Shown: piece after piece, positions 31,969 through 43,820 of the stretch
Numbering within the stretch: position 1 is the stretch's first letter
Layout of the letters: every line of letters begins with the position of its first letter
Source of the DNA: Grammothele lineata
Lineage: Eukaryota; Basidiomycota; Agaricomycetes; Polyporales; Polyporaceae
Reading direction: 5' to 3'
DNA: 64,000 nucleotides
Assembly (NCBI GenBank): GCA_002150815.3
Contig: NDFF03000402.1
Span: forward strand, 62,001-126,000
Program-made: the position numbers and the translations under genes
Notes under the pieces: generated by a model
Told to the model about the DNA's origin: nothing
Seen by the model: only the letters and a program-made list of their open reading frames with translations
Database searches by the model: none

Positions 31969-32815
31969 CTACTTGGGAATGTTCTCCCGTGCTTGCTGCC
32001 TCACACGACGCCTGCCAATGCTAGTCAATAGATGTCGATGTCAAGACTGTCACACGTACTCGTATGCGACTTTGTCGTTCCTGATCATCACGACGTCAGT
32101 GGCATCGTGTCATGTGAGAATTAGACACATACTTGAACATTGTGTATGCTTCGCTCTGCGCAGGATCGTTGACGTTGGGATCGTTGAGAAGTTCCTGGAT
32201 GCCAAGTAAAACCTAGCTTCATGTCAGCTAATGCACAAAGGGTCCGAGATCTTCCTCGGACCTGCTTGATCGTAATCGCCGGTTTCCATGACTTCTCCTC
32301 GTCCAGAATAGACAGGCAAACGGTCCCCGAGGGGTAGACGTTTGGATGAAACAACGGCGGAGTGAATTTGCCTGCGTGTGATTAAGACAAGCTCCATGGC
32401 AATTGGAATACAAGCAGCGTACATTTAGGTGGCTTGGAAGGATAGTCTATTAATGATATGAGCTCTCATGGGTCCATACGGACGAGGAGGGTACGGAACG
32501 GACCCTCAGGGAATATCATCATGAGCTTGTAGACACCGCCTTCCCATGGAGTCTGTGGTCCACGCGTTCAGGGACCCACGGCAAGGTGTCCGGTGGAACG
32601 GCGTCACTACGTACCCCTGCTTTTCCCGGGATGCCGACCTCCCACTCGAGGAGGTTCATTGAGCCATCGGCAGCTTTGCTAGGTTTAGCGTAGAAGCCCT
32701 GGACCAAATGAGTGCCAGAGAAGAAAGCAGAGTGACTGAAGACGCGTACAAATGGGTGGTCCTTGCGCCATTGCTTGCGCTCTTCGGCGAGACGAGCTCT
32801 GCAGATTCCAGACAT
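31969..32815 (-). CDS. UBC9: SUMO-conjugating enzyme E2
   Basis: Transfers SUMO to lysines in psi-K-x-E motifs. The N-terminal helix [20 protein letters not shown] with basic residues is the Ubc9 SUMO- and E1-binding surface. The core contains [39 protein letters not shown] and the active site [36 protein letters not shown] then continues through several small exons to a C-terminus [10 protein letters not shown]. Length and order are normal. The start at 32815 is fixed by the conserved MSGI. A longer minus-strand frame beginning at 33275 overlaps the 5' region but has no homology-like content. Confidence 0.95.
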
Positions 32816-33617
32816 GGCGGCGGAGAAGCAAGAGTCGCGTTTCACGCGATCCCGATGGTGGCGGAGCAGGAGTGGAGAAGCGCCAGCCGGAGGATGCCGA
32901 ACGGAGTAGAGAGCTGCTTATGTGAGCACCAACCCGGAGGGTAACAGCAGGCGGAGCGCTATTAGTAGGCGCTAGTCCTCCTCGAGCCCGAGACCAGGGA
33001 CCGCGCTCCTGCCGGCGGTCTTCTAGCTTGATGTTAAGGACAGCTGATAATTGCTCGGACAGATAAATCAAGGCCGACGGGCTCTTGTCCTTGACAAACC
33101 GGTCGCCATGTACTATCTCATATGAGCTGCTCCACGTGTCCTGCTCCCAGCCCCAGGTCCCTTGGATTCGATTCTCGTCTAGGCCACACGACAACCACTC
33201 ACGCACGTCAGCGTCCAAACCATCCGCCCTGCCGCACCCTGTTCTCAGCTGCACCGCCGCGCGCGAACATTGCAACGCCTGCGGTTCCTGGCTGACTACT
33301 ACTCAGTTCTTCGGGCCTTATCTCCACCTTAATTGAGCCGCATTCTTCGAAGATCCCCGCGCCCCCGACGGCGCGCATCCGAACTCAATCAGTGTCTATG
33401 AGCAGTGAGACTCATCAGTTCTAGGGCTTCTGCCCGTGACGTTATCCTCCCTCGATCTCACATTTTGCTGCCAGGCTCAGACCGAGCGCGACGGGCCTCC
33501 AAGCGCGCGCCACCAAAACCGCCAGCCCATATATACGCGTCCTCATCCGGGGACTCGCCGCTCGAAAGCAGCTCGGTACTTAGCCAATCCCCGGATCCTA
33601 CCGACACTCACCTCGAC
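32816..33617. promoter_or_regulatory. UBC9/methyltransferase divergent region
   Basis: About 800 bases. A TATATA element at 33530-33535 lies about 83 nt upstream of the methyltransferase start. Open frames here are unremarkable. Confidence 0.45.
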
Positions 33618-35243
33618 ATGTCTTCTAACCAGGATGACTTGGTCGATGCGACCTCAGACGGGCGTAGTGGTAGCCCGGCACCGTCCATGTATTCGTTCTC
33701 GTCGTCCGTCGACGGCCATTTGATGGTACAGTAGAACACATATCCCGTACATGTTCGTGCCCTATGCTCATGTTTGGAATAATCACAGCTACGACAGGCG
33801 TACGGTCGAATTCTAAACAATCAAAACGACGTATGTGACGGTGTGATAACTACTCGACCAGTAACTGAACAGGACACAGACATATTTTCTACCTGCCGTA
33901 TGGGGTCTCTTCTCCGATGGCACGAAGGGTTTCGCGGCTCAATGAAAACGATACTTTCTAGGATAACGAAGAGCACCGGAGGCTCGACTTACAGCATCAG
34001 GTGCTCACCATAGCCCTCGGCGGCTTATACCCTGCACCAAACCTCGTTAGGAGGGCGTTGGCTCCTCGGACAGGAAAGGTGCCGGGTGTATTGGATGTCG
34101 GCACTGGGAGTGGCAGCTGGTCGGTGATTCTATGGCTGTAACCCTGCATACAACTTATCTCCCGACAGGGCTATCGACATGGCTAGACAATTCCCCCATT
34201 GTTCTGTAGTCGGCATTGATCTTGCGCCACCCCGTATTGATGGGTAAGCCGTCATTTTTCCCGCGGAGTCTGCAACTGAGGTAACTGATGGCCAGTCTGT
34301 AGGGACCTCCCTCAGAACTGTCGGTAGGTGCTTCTCTCCTAAGCGGCGCATGATGTGGTCATTCACCAGCGTTTCTGTCAAGGTTCGAAATAGATGACGT
34401 GAGTTGAGTCGAGTAATCGATAGACTCATGTGCGTCCTTGATACTTACTAACGTTCTGCCAGGCCAACCTAGGCTTCGCTCACTACCGGGAATCCTTCGA
34501 TGTCATCCATGCACGGTCTGTTTCCCCCGGTGTTTGTGAAGTTCCCTCCGCCGCTCCACACGATTCATATGCTGAAGTCCGGAACAGATCCGCGATTTCC
34601 CGCGATTTCTTGAAGAACTAGCCCAAGCATTGCGCCCTGGAGGGGTAGTCATTATTGGAGATGGAGACATGCAGCTCTACGATGAGTGGCAGGAGCCATT
34701 GGCGTATGTTGAGCAGGATAGCCCGGATTTTTCGTGGACACATCGCGTATTTTTCGCAGCCTATAACGCCATGAAGAACAGAGGCGGAAGCATCGACTCG
34801 GCTTCCATGACACCTACCTGGCTCCGAGCAATCGACTCCTTCACGGAAGTTGGTTGGCACAAAATATTCATACCCATTGGCCCATGGCGTTATAGTACGC
34901 TCCTCCAAATTCACACATCGTATTACAGCGCCCATCTTACTCGCCGTCACTCTTTAGCGGACCAACGGGAACGCGTACTCGCAGATATGTTGCGCGAAGA
35001 CTGTTTGAGATATATCGGGGGCATGGCGCCGCTCCTGCTGAGGTATAACCCACGGAGCCTACCCGCAAACGCGCCTGCTGACCATGCCGTTATAGCGAGG
35101 GTTACTTGCCGGAGAGTGTGGAGATGATGCAACGCGAGGCCGCGGCGGAGTTACGTGAGCTGCGCATCCGTATCCACAGCCGCTGGACGTTCGCCTGGGC
35201 TGTGAAAAAGCCGTCGGCTGTCCCAGCCCCAACTGGGCGTTGA
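33618..35243 (+). CDS. SAM-dependent methyltransferase (LaeA-like class I)
   Basis: About ten exons. The disordered start MSSNQDDLVDATSDGRSGSP is followed by YGRILNNQNDTYFLPADNEE and HRRLDLQHQVLTIALGGLYP. Motif I is PGVLDVGTGSGSWAIDMARQ, the post-I segment is CSVVGIDLAPP, then NCRFEIDDANLGFAHYRESF and DVIHARPEQIRDF. LAQALRPGGVVIIGDGDMQL and the terminal MAPLLLRYSEGYLPESVEMM end the domain. This matches the methyltransferase family abundant in basidiomycetes and loosely related to fungal LaeA. The substrate is unknown, and no secondary-metabolite synthase lies nearby, so a cluster-regulator role is not supported. Acceptors near 33950 and 34580 were chosen because nearer AGs introduce stops. 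Confidence 0.87.
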
Positions 35244-37412
35244 GGTGCCTCGGCGTTGCGCCCGATCGTCCCTCGGTCATCCACACGGAAGTGGTGCCGT
35301 ACAAAGTTCCCGCGGGAAGAAACTTTCGTGCATACGGACAGCAGCGAGCTGCGTGTGCGTGGCTCACGCAACTACGATTTTTCTTTCAGGGGCTGGGCCT
35401 ATTATAGTATAGCCATCCCTCGGTATCCTGATGGACAACTGGATCCGGCGGGCCGCAGTGGATCTCGTTTTGGTTCTGTTCCTTGGTTTATGCTTCATCA
35501 ATATTAGCGGTCCGTCTTTCGTATTCGTTACGTCTCCTCTCCAAGCTTGCGCTATCGTAATCCGTTCGTAGCATGTCTCGCGTAGAATTCAGTAACGTAC
35601 AGCTAGTGCGCCATGACGAATTTTCTGGAGGCGCCTGTTGTCATGCACGTCGTCCTGAGTCATGACGGATCCGGGTATCCTTCGAGTGACCCATCTCTTC
35701 GCCACGGCAGTCATGTGTATTCTAGTCGCATCCACCGTATTGTACGTTTTGTCAGAGGCCTGCGTGCCTTTTGACGAAGCTACGGTTTGTTCCCGCGATC
35801 GACGAGACGTTAGCAACGGCCAGAACTTCTCGAGGCTCAGGAAGTCCGCCAACACGATGACAATCGGCCCTTAGCCGATATATGTCTGGTGATATGAGAA
35901 GCTTAAGGTGAGTCCAGCGACGACCGCGTGAGTGGTATGCGCTCACGGAGCTCCGTTACATTCGGATGGATGTTTCCGGTGGTGTCGTAAGTATTTTACA
36001 CCGTTGAGAGACGAATTCTGGGCCGGGCCGCTAATCGGCATATTTGCACGAACGGAAATGTGTCGCGATTCTTCCACGTCGTCACAAAAATAAGTAAGTA
36101 AATGCGGTGCGTAACCACTTATGGAATTGATGGAAGACTCCCAGGTATGCTGGCACAGTCTGGCAGGCTGGATCTCGAACATGACTATACAGTCGTACGG
36201 GCCTTGGACCACCATGGTTCCTCGGACCACCGGGCTTCTAACTCCTCTCCCTCCCTTCCACGGGAAACATTAATGACATATCTCATTTGGATGGTGCCTT
36301 TAGATGACAGTGTAATTTTTGGGAGTCAGTGCAACCCCCTTGCAATCCTGCAACTGACTGTCTACACTGGTCCAAGGAGCTTTTCAAATAAAATGAACTG
36401 ATGCCGGAGCGAGGTGGTTCACCAAAGATACAAAACAAAATTTACATGTTAATCACCGCATTAGAAATTCATTTGCGGGGCATTGCCCAGTTCACATGAA
36501 CGCTTTCGGTTTGGGTCAACCTCTGCTCCTCGAGCATGGCGAAGGATGTCTCAGAGCGGGCGCTTCTTGCCATTATTCCCATATCGAGCTACCGGCATCG
36601 CTCGGCATGCCTTGTTCCGATTCTTTAGAGAATCGGTGTTTTAATACCGGCGCGTTAGCATTTTCACGTGACTTTCGATGGCAGGCGCTTGATTCACTCC
36701 CTCAGCCCGGAGTCCCAGGACTCAGACTCTCCCACTGGTCCCGAGTCAGCTCTCAGACTAGTAGGCAGGGCAAGCCTGACCAACAGGCTGCCTCTGGCAC
36801 GTTTTCAATATGTCGACATGCATTGACGGTTAGGCATGTTGCTCTCGCACGGGACGACATCTCCCCTCGGATACTGTTTCTAGTATTTGGTTTCTATGTT
36901 TCAATTGTTTGTCGCATCTTTTCGTTATCATTGTAACATATCCAGGTCAGACCAATCTCTTTCACATGTAGACAAGTTAAGCGAGTGCATATCTGGCCAT
37001 TGCATTGAGGCAGATTCAGGGAACAGCTAGAATCGGAACCCAGGGCGCTGGAAGCGCCGCTCAGGAGGCAAGTTATTGCTGGAGATCAGCCCTTTTGGGC
37101 CTGGTCCCAGGAAAACGATAACGACTCTTCAGAAAGATACTCGACGATCCCGCCTGTCCCTCAACTTATCGACTCAAAAATTGACACGCAGCGTTTTATA
37201 GTAATGTCTGATACGAGCATAAGACCGATTTCTCCAAAGAGTTGACCCCACGGAGACATCGGCCACAGATAATTTCGGTGGTACAAGGACTGATGTATGC
37301 TGTAGATGGCGGCGGACGCGCGTCGCGCCGTCTATGCACGTGACTACTGCCCCTACATGCGTACGTCGCCCTTTGACGCCTGGCACATACGCGTACCTCC
37401 TCGTCCACCACC
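35244..37412. other. Gene-poor region, 2.2 kb
   Basis: Noticeably richer in A/T than the flanks. Frames such as 36496-36936 have no recognisable motif. One perfect 8-bp inverted repeat lies at 36617-36636. It contains the PRE2 promoter at its right end. No transposase, reverse transcriptase or RNA gene was seen. Confidence 0.5.
36617..36636. repeat. Perfect short inverted repeat
   Basis: CCGATTCT and AGAATCGG flank a 4-nt TTAG loop and are followed by TGTTTTAA. It could fold into a hairpin in RNA or bind a dimeric protein. Confidence 0.6.
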
Positions 37413-38653
37413 ATGAATTCCTTCCTGACCCGTTATTCTTCAACATCATCTGAAGCAGATATAAGGAAAGCGAAGGCGCTTTTTGGCGATGACGACGACG
37501 TCCCCAGCGAAATGTGGGGCTCTGCGGGCGGGTTTGGAAACCTTGCGTCCGGAGTGCCGATGTTCAAGCTGCCCTCTGTGCAAGATGTACGCATATACGC
37601 GTTTGTATGTCCGTGCAAGGATTGATCTTGTGTCTTCAGCCAGGCTCTTTTTTGAGAATGCACACCGACGACCACGCAGATCCTTCGTGTCGTATCAAAA
37701 TCAAGCACGGTACGACGACTCTCGCATTCAGGTTCCAGGGGGGTGTGATTGTCGCGGTGGATTCCCGAGCTACGGCAGGCAGCTATGTTGGTAAGTCTGC
37801 TTACGGTATGCCCTTTGTATCAGTCTAATTGTCCTCAGCGTCGGGGACTGTGAAGAAGGTCATTGAAATCAACCCGTACTTGCTCGGTACGATGGCTGGT
37901 GGCGCAGGTATGTTAGGATCATTCTCTGCCTTGCTTGGCTCTCAAGCGAGTGATGCAGCCGACTGTCAATACTGGGAGACGTACCTTGGTATCCAATGCA
38001 GGTTACACGAGTTGCGCAACCGGGAACGCATTTCGGTAGCCGCGGCAAGCAAGTATCTGAGTAATCTCGTATACAGCTACAAGGGCATGGGTTTGAGTAT
38101 GGTACGTTAGATTTACACGCATTTCCGAGTACGTAAGTCATATTTGTCGTTTAGGGAACCATGATTTGTGGATGGGACAAGACGGTGAGTCTAGATGTTA
38201 CAGCAATCCCTGCGACTACAACCTAATCCGCCGGCATAACGTCTAGGGACCCGCTATCTTCTATGTTGACTCTGACGGCACACGCCTCAAGGGTGATCTC
38301 TTTTCGGTGGGATCGGGCAGCACATTTGCGTATGGTGTACTCGACCAGGGCTACCGATGGGACTTGACCGACGAGGAGGCGCAGGAGCTCGGTAGGCGTA
38401 GCATCTATGCCGCCGGTCACCGGGATGCTTTCTCAGGTAACACGGTGAACTTGTACCACGTCAAGCAGGAGGGATGGAAGTTCATCGGTAGGTTTTCAGT
38501 CTTCCCTGGTGGTACGGCCAACTGACAACATGTGCAGGCAACTACGACGTTTCGGAGCTGCATTACAATGGTCCCGGAGACGTTCCCGGCGCCCAGGGTG
38601 GTGGTTACGGCTATGACATTCGGGTGGGCGACCGCACGTCGACGGAGGCATAG
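37413..38653 (+). CDS. PRE2: 20S proteasome subunit beta5
   Basis: Chymotrypsin-like catalytic subunit of the proteasome. The propeptide of about 82 residues (starting [16 protein letters not shown]) ends in IKIKHG. The mature enzyme then begins [20 protein letters not shown]. The catalytic Thr1, the Asp of VAVDSRA and the Lys of [10 protein letters not shown] are all present. Other matches are [60 protein letters not shown] and [20 protein letters not shown]. Introns occur at QD-PG, YV-AS, GG-AA and further on. The stop at 38651-38653 follows a glycine-rich tail. An ordinary, complete gene. Confidence 0.96.
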
Positions 38654-39025
38654 AAAGATGACAAGGATGTACTGTACTACTGTTGCAATAGCTCTGGACT
38701 CTGTGCTAGAACGTCGTGATCGGAATCGCTTGTGGCACTAGAGAGTGCGAGGATGGGCGAGACCGAGATTTGCACACGCGGCGTCTGCACGGAGCAATGT
38801 GTAACACCGAGGTGTGCAAGGCCTGAACGCGTTTAGATCGGGAGATGTGCGCTCCCAAGCCGGATCGAGCGATCTGATGTCATGCATCATGCATCTCGCT
38901 CGGTGTTCCATTTTGCTCGTGCTCCTCCAGCAGCCTGAGCCAGGCCCACACATTCCACCCGCTCACACGGCCACGCTCTCAGCTGGACATATGTGCTCTG
39001 TCCGTCCTTCATTCATTTGGCCGTC
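38654..39025. promoter_or_regulatory. PRE2 3' region and Sac2-like gene promoter
   Basis: About 370 bases between two same-strand genes. I see no proteasome-associated control element that I can assert, and no gene. Confidence 0.35.
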
Positions 39026-42000
39026 ATGAAACGCCTCTTCTCGAAAACCTTCAAGACAGGAGGGACCCCCGCGACGAAGTCCGCCCAGGAGGCAACGGCC
39101 ATTCCTGCAACGGTGAATCCTCCAGTCCATCATACAGGCCTGCCCCCAAAGGACACCCTTCCTCCGGTCCCTCACCCGTGCCCTTATGAGCACATTTCGC
39201 TCTTGGCCACTCCGGAAGGTCTCTTGCTTCGCCCGCGCCATCCTGGCCAATCCCAGGATGACTCAGAGACAGAAGTGAGGATCGAGTGGGGGAAGGGAGG
39301 TAAGGTGCAAACCCTCGCGAGTCCTGTTGCGGAGGCACGGTGGGACGAGAGTGCTGTAGTATATGGCATCGTTGGGCTCTTGGAGCTCTATTCTGGTAAC
39401 TATTTGTATTGCGATCGAGGGTCGAGCGTTTCATAAATCCCGGACAGCGTCCTACCTCCTGGTTATATCATCCAGAAACGAAATCGGTAGTTGTGAGTGT
39501 ATCGTACTACTCAATATGCATCTCTACTCACGCTACGACAAGTCCTTGATGTACGACATACTGTATACTCCGTGAAGGGGGTAACTGCGGTTCCTCTGGA
39601 AGAGGCCCGCGCTCGGATTGTCCTGGCGGCTTTAGCATCCCGAAACGAAATCAACCGCCGTATCTCGTTGATGCCCACGACGCCTACGCCTAATGATGAT
39701 GGGATAGACGAAGACACCGCTGCCGGATCCACCGAAGAGCCCGTCGCGGATGGTGCGAAGTCCCCTCGAGTCAAATTCGCGGATGAGCACGAAGTAAAGG
39801 TAGTTTCACCGCGCCCAGATCAGAATTTTGATGTCCCGAACGACGGAAGGCCACCTTCTCCCTCATCCTCAACGGCTTCTACCCCCTCTTCAGTGCATTC
39901 GGTGAATAATGAAACAGTCATCAAGACACTTGCAGACCGATTATCATTTTGGTCACGGGTGCCCAAGAGGAACTCACGACAAGCGTCCATTGACAATGCC
40001 TTGATGGAGAAGTCGGGTGCCGAAGAGGTTGAACCCCTGGCGACTTTATCTGTTGCAGGGGATGTCGCGAAGGATCCCGAGATGGCTATCGACACCATTA
40101 TTGCGTCTGCTGCGCCTCCCCCGCAAACAGTAGAAGAGAAACATTCCGAGCTAGAGGAGAAGATTATCCGCGAATGCATCAGGGAATACACTCGGGCTGG
40201 CATGTACTTTGCGTACACTTTCGGTTGGTCGTGTGCTTCTTTGCAAGTCAGGCGTTGCTAATGCACATATTCACAGATATGACCAGGTCGCTGCAGCAGA
40301 AACATCAACTCGCTGCAACAACCAAATCGCAGAATGCGCTCCTCGAGTCACTCAATGCCTTAGATGATTCCAAACGTTTGAGCCCAATTTCTGACAAGGT
40401 CGAAGTAGTGGTCGAACCTGCTGCTGCGTTGCCCCTTTGGCGTCGAGTGGATCGTCACTTTTGGTGGAATGAATGGATGTCGAAACCTTTCATTGATGCA
40501 GGGGTCAGAGGCTTTTCGCAGTATTGTGACGCCAGGCACTCATCTCCACCCATCCCTCCAGCTCCATCCCTACGTCTTACCCATCATGCAGGGATTCTTC
40601 CAAGCTTCGTCCTTCGAGATTGCCCGGGAACCCGTCGCTGCGGAAGAGGGCCACAGCGCCGTAGTCGAGTACATCGTAATCTCGCGCCGTTCAAGAGACC
40701 GTGCCGGTCTTCGATACCAACGTAGAGGGATTGATGATGACTCAAACGTTGCCAACTTTGTAGAGACAGAGACGGTCATGCGCGTTGAGGTTTGTGAGAA
40801 TGCGGATGAAACATGCGACATCATTAATGGTTATTTGTGCAGCGAGAAGGTTTCGAAAATGTCTTCAGCCATGTTCAGGTTCGGGGATCAAGTGAGTCTC
40901 AGTGCTTCATAGTGTATCAGCCGCAATGTAAACTGAAGTGTCGTTAGTACCTCTCTTCTGGAACCAGCAGGGGATGGGTTTGAAACCTGCCCCTCAGCTT
41001 AACCCAGAAAGAACTCATGACCAGAATTTGCGTGCAATTCAGCAACACCTTTCAAAGGTAGTTTCAGCGTACGGCCCGACGGTAATGCATTCGGTCTCGC
41101 GAAAGGCTGTCACTTATAACGTACTCTTGTGTACTTAAGACCATCGTAAATCTGGCCGAACTGCACGGGAAGGAGGCACAAGTGACAACGGCCTACGCCG
41201 ACTACGTCTCCGAGCTTGCCATGGAAGATGTCAGGCGCGTAGTTTTTTTATGCCCGACATTGACGTCTGTCTAACAACTCTACAGATATCAGGGCTATGA
41301 CTTCCACGCGGAAACCAGAGGCATGAAGTATGTTACATGTTACACTATATCCAAACTACTGAGAATCTCATATTTACCTTTACCCTTAGATATGAGAATA
41401 TCTCAAAACTCATTGACAAGCTCGAGCGCACATTTGAGAGTCAAGGGTGAGTTCATCACGCCGCACCCCCGTGTCATTTTGCGCTGACGGTCTAACAGGT
41501 ATTTCTGGATTTCAAACGGCCATATTATGTCTCAGCAGAAGGGCGTTTTCCGCGTGAATTGCATCGACTCTCTCGATCGCACAAATGTTGTGGAGGTAAA
41601 CATCTCTACGACTGCCTCGTACGAAGCACTCACTATCACGGTTGTAGTCCGCCTTCGCCCGACATATCTTGAACAGGCAACTAGGCGCCGTTGCCTTGCT
41701 CGACCTAGATGGGCAACGTACGGAGATGGATCTCGTTTTCAATGACGGTATGTATCCGAAATCCATGGTTGGTGACACGTCGATGGTTGTGGATTGATTA
41801 ATACGCGTTTTTCTCAGTGTGGGCTAATAACGGCGACGCCATCAGTCGGGCATAGTACGTTATGCCTCATTGCTAGGCTTGTATCTATAACTGACTTGCG
41901 TTATAGTGCTGGAACGTCGGCGCTCAAGGTCTGTCGAAAAGTTCTCGACTTTACTCGTTCTGTGGACGGCTGACTCTCCTGTTTGTTATAGGGCGACTTC

Positions 42001-43328
42001 ACAAGGCATAACCATCTCGTTTTTGTATCGATTTAAGTCTGAAATGACTGATGGAATTGTAGAACGGGCAAACGTGACCTGGCAGGGATGCTGAATGACG
42101 GTGTCAATTCACTAGCAAGGTATGTTGGTACCAACAACTCCGTATCTTTCTGTCGACGTTCAATCTTTCGCAGAATGTACTCCTCGACCTTCGCGGACTG
42201 GTTTAGTCAAGCAGTGATCGACTTCATGCTTGGGAACAGGACTATGTCCGTCTTCTCCGAATTCCTCCTCAAACTCCAGTCCACGGACCCGCGGGAGCTT
42301 ATACGCATATCCAAAATCCGTGCAGACGCCATCGCGACATGCGTTTCTCGCGTGCTACCAGAAGGCGAGCGGCTGTTATCCGGATGGACACTGTTCGCTC
42401 CCGAAGAACTTAACGTCAAGGTGGGCGACAAGTTCGAGGAGAAGGTGCTCCTATTGGTGCGTGGTTTCCAGCAATGTGGTCGGCGCTCCGTTCATGTTCC
42501 TTCCACAGAGTGTCAAGGCTCTTTATATTATCGTAGGCCACGTTTATCAGCCATGCTGCGGCGTGCTCATTGGCGCGTGTATCACAGAGTTATGACTATA
42601 CCCTTGAGAAAGTGAAGTTATATACCCGCGTTCCCTTAGGTGACATTGTTGGAATCTCTAAAGGTCTGTCTACACGTGTTCTTTGTGAGTCCTAGCTGAC
42701 ATATGTGGTTCCAGGGGCGTATATCTTGTCTCCGCTTGAGGAGGCTAGTCGAGACCCCCTGCAGAATGCAGGCTTCGTCGTGTCGTGGCGCAATACGCAG
42801 GATCAGGACACGCGCATGACCACTTACTCTATACGGAACAGCATAGACCTTTCTACACCGCCCTCATCACCATCACCCGCCTCGCTGCCGCGATTCCCCA
42901 CGACTTTACCACGCAGAAATACTCTGCCCTTACCCCTCTCACGGATCCTGTCGGACAATGCCGCTCCTGCCGCGGGACAGGACACCCTGTTCGCTGCATT
43001 CAAATCGCTCCCGGTGGATCCTGCCCGGTCGCGCAGGGAGACTGGTAGTTTCATACAGACCTCAGACGACCTCACGAACGCGAAGAATTGCAAAGAGGCA
43101 GCGGATCTCATCGTGGACGCCATTCGGCAGGCTTGCGCGGACATGGGTAACGAGCCACGAGACTTCATCTCGGAGGCTGATGTCGTGAGGTGAGCACCGC
43201 CCTATATCCTCCCCGCACACAACGCTAACCGCGATCCGCGGCCCAGCCTGGCTGAAGCGCAGCGCATGACCAGCGTGTATGCGAAGATGGAGTACGGCGT
43301 GAAGAGGTTGTTGTGGTTGGGCAGCTGA
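39026..43328 (+). CDS. SAC-domain phosphoinositide phosphatase with hSac2 domain
   Basis: Homologue of INPP5F/Sac2, which dephosphorylates PI4P on endosomal and plasma membranes. More than ten exons. The SAC domain begins YEHISLLATPEGLLLRPRH and is interrupted by a long acidic Ser-rich insert (about 39680-40150). It continues MYFAYTFDMTRSLQQKHQ, WMSKPFIDAGLHPYVLPIMQ, VPLFWNQQGMGLKP and the catalytic CX5R loop FRVNCIDSLDRTNVVESAFA. RHILNRQLGAVALLDLDGQ and RTGKRDLAGMLNDGVNSLAR follow. The C-terminal hSac2 part reads ALYIISYDYTLEKVKLYTRV with PLGDIVGISKGAYILSPLEE. The protein ends YGVKRLLWLGS. The intron at 42006-42062 appears to use a GC donor. Start ATG 39026 (MKRLFSKTF) was chosen for its basic N-terminus. 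Confidence 0.88.
42006..42062 (+). other. Probable GC-AG intron
   Basis: The exon ends ACAAG and the next bases are GCATAA; the acceptor is GGAATTGTAG. Only this 57-nt excision joins GDFT to RTGKRDLAGML as expected for SAC phosphatases. No GT donor in the right phase is available nearby. Confidence 0.7.
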
Positions 43329-43820
43329 CGTGTCTCAGGAAGGCCGGGGCCAGACTGATTGTATTGTCATGACATTTGGACTGTTGTAAATCCGGTACTT
43401 GTTCGCGCATTTACGACCATCGTAACATGCTACGTTGAGCCATACCACCCGTCGTGCTGTCGGCGTGGGCCCCTGAAGGCATTTAGATTCAGTATGGACG
43501 GGAGCCGTGGCCGGAAATGAACTGATCCGAACTGAACCGGACCGCTCCGAGATGGAAGGGCGCCAGGCGGTGGCGACGTCTGCTTGTTGTGTGCTTACTC
43601 CTCCTTGTTCCCTCTGGGAGAGCACGGTCCTCGGCCTTCTCTGCGACCATATGCTCTAATATATCCACCGCTGGACTGCAGGCGACAACTTATTACTGCC
43701 CACTGCACACAGGTGCTTCGCAGACTCCCCACCCTCTTCGTCCTAGACCCTCCACATCTCAGACTGTCGACTACCCTCTCCTCTTTATAATTCTGTACAT
43801 CGTCTTTTGACATTGGATCT
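43329..43820. promoter_or_regulatory. Promoter of the palmitoyltransferase gene
   Basis: About 490 bases between same-strand genes. It ends in a pyrimidine-rich leader just before ATG 43821. No gene seen. Confidence 0.4.

Noticed and set aside
32685..33275. A 196-codon minus-strand frame overlapping the UBC9 5' end
   Set aside because: It runs through the first UBC9 coding exon in another frame and shows no family motif.
33618..35243. LaeA-like methyltransferase as the hub of a secondary-metabolite cluster
   Set aside because: No polyketide, peptide or terpene synthase, P450 or transporter is nearby. Neighbours are housekeeping genes.
36496..36936. A 146-codon plus-strand frame in the A/T-shifted island
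   Set aside because: Mixed content with no recognisable domain. A hydrophobic end is not enough to call a gene.
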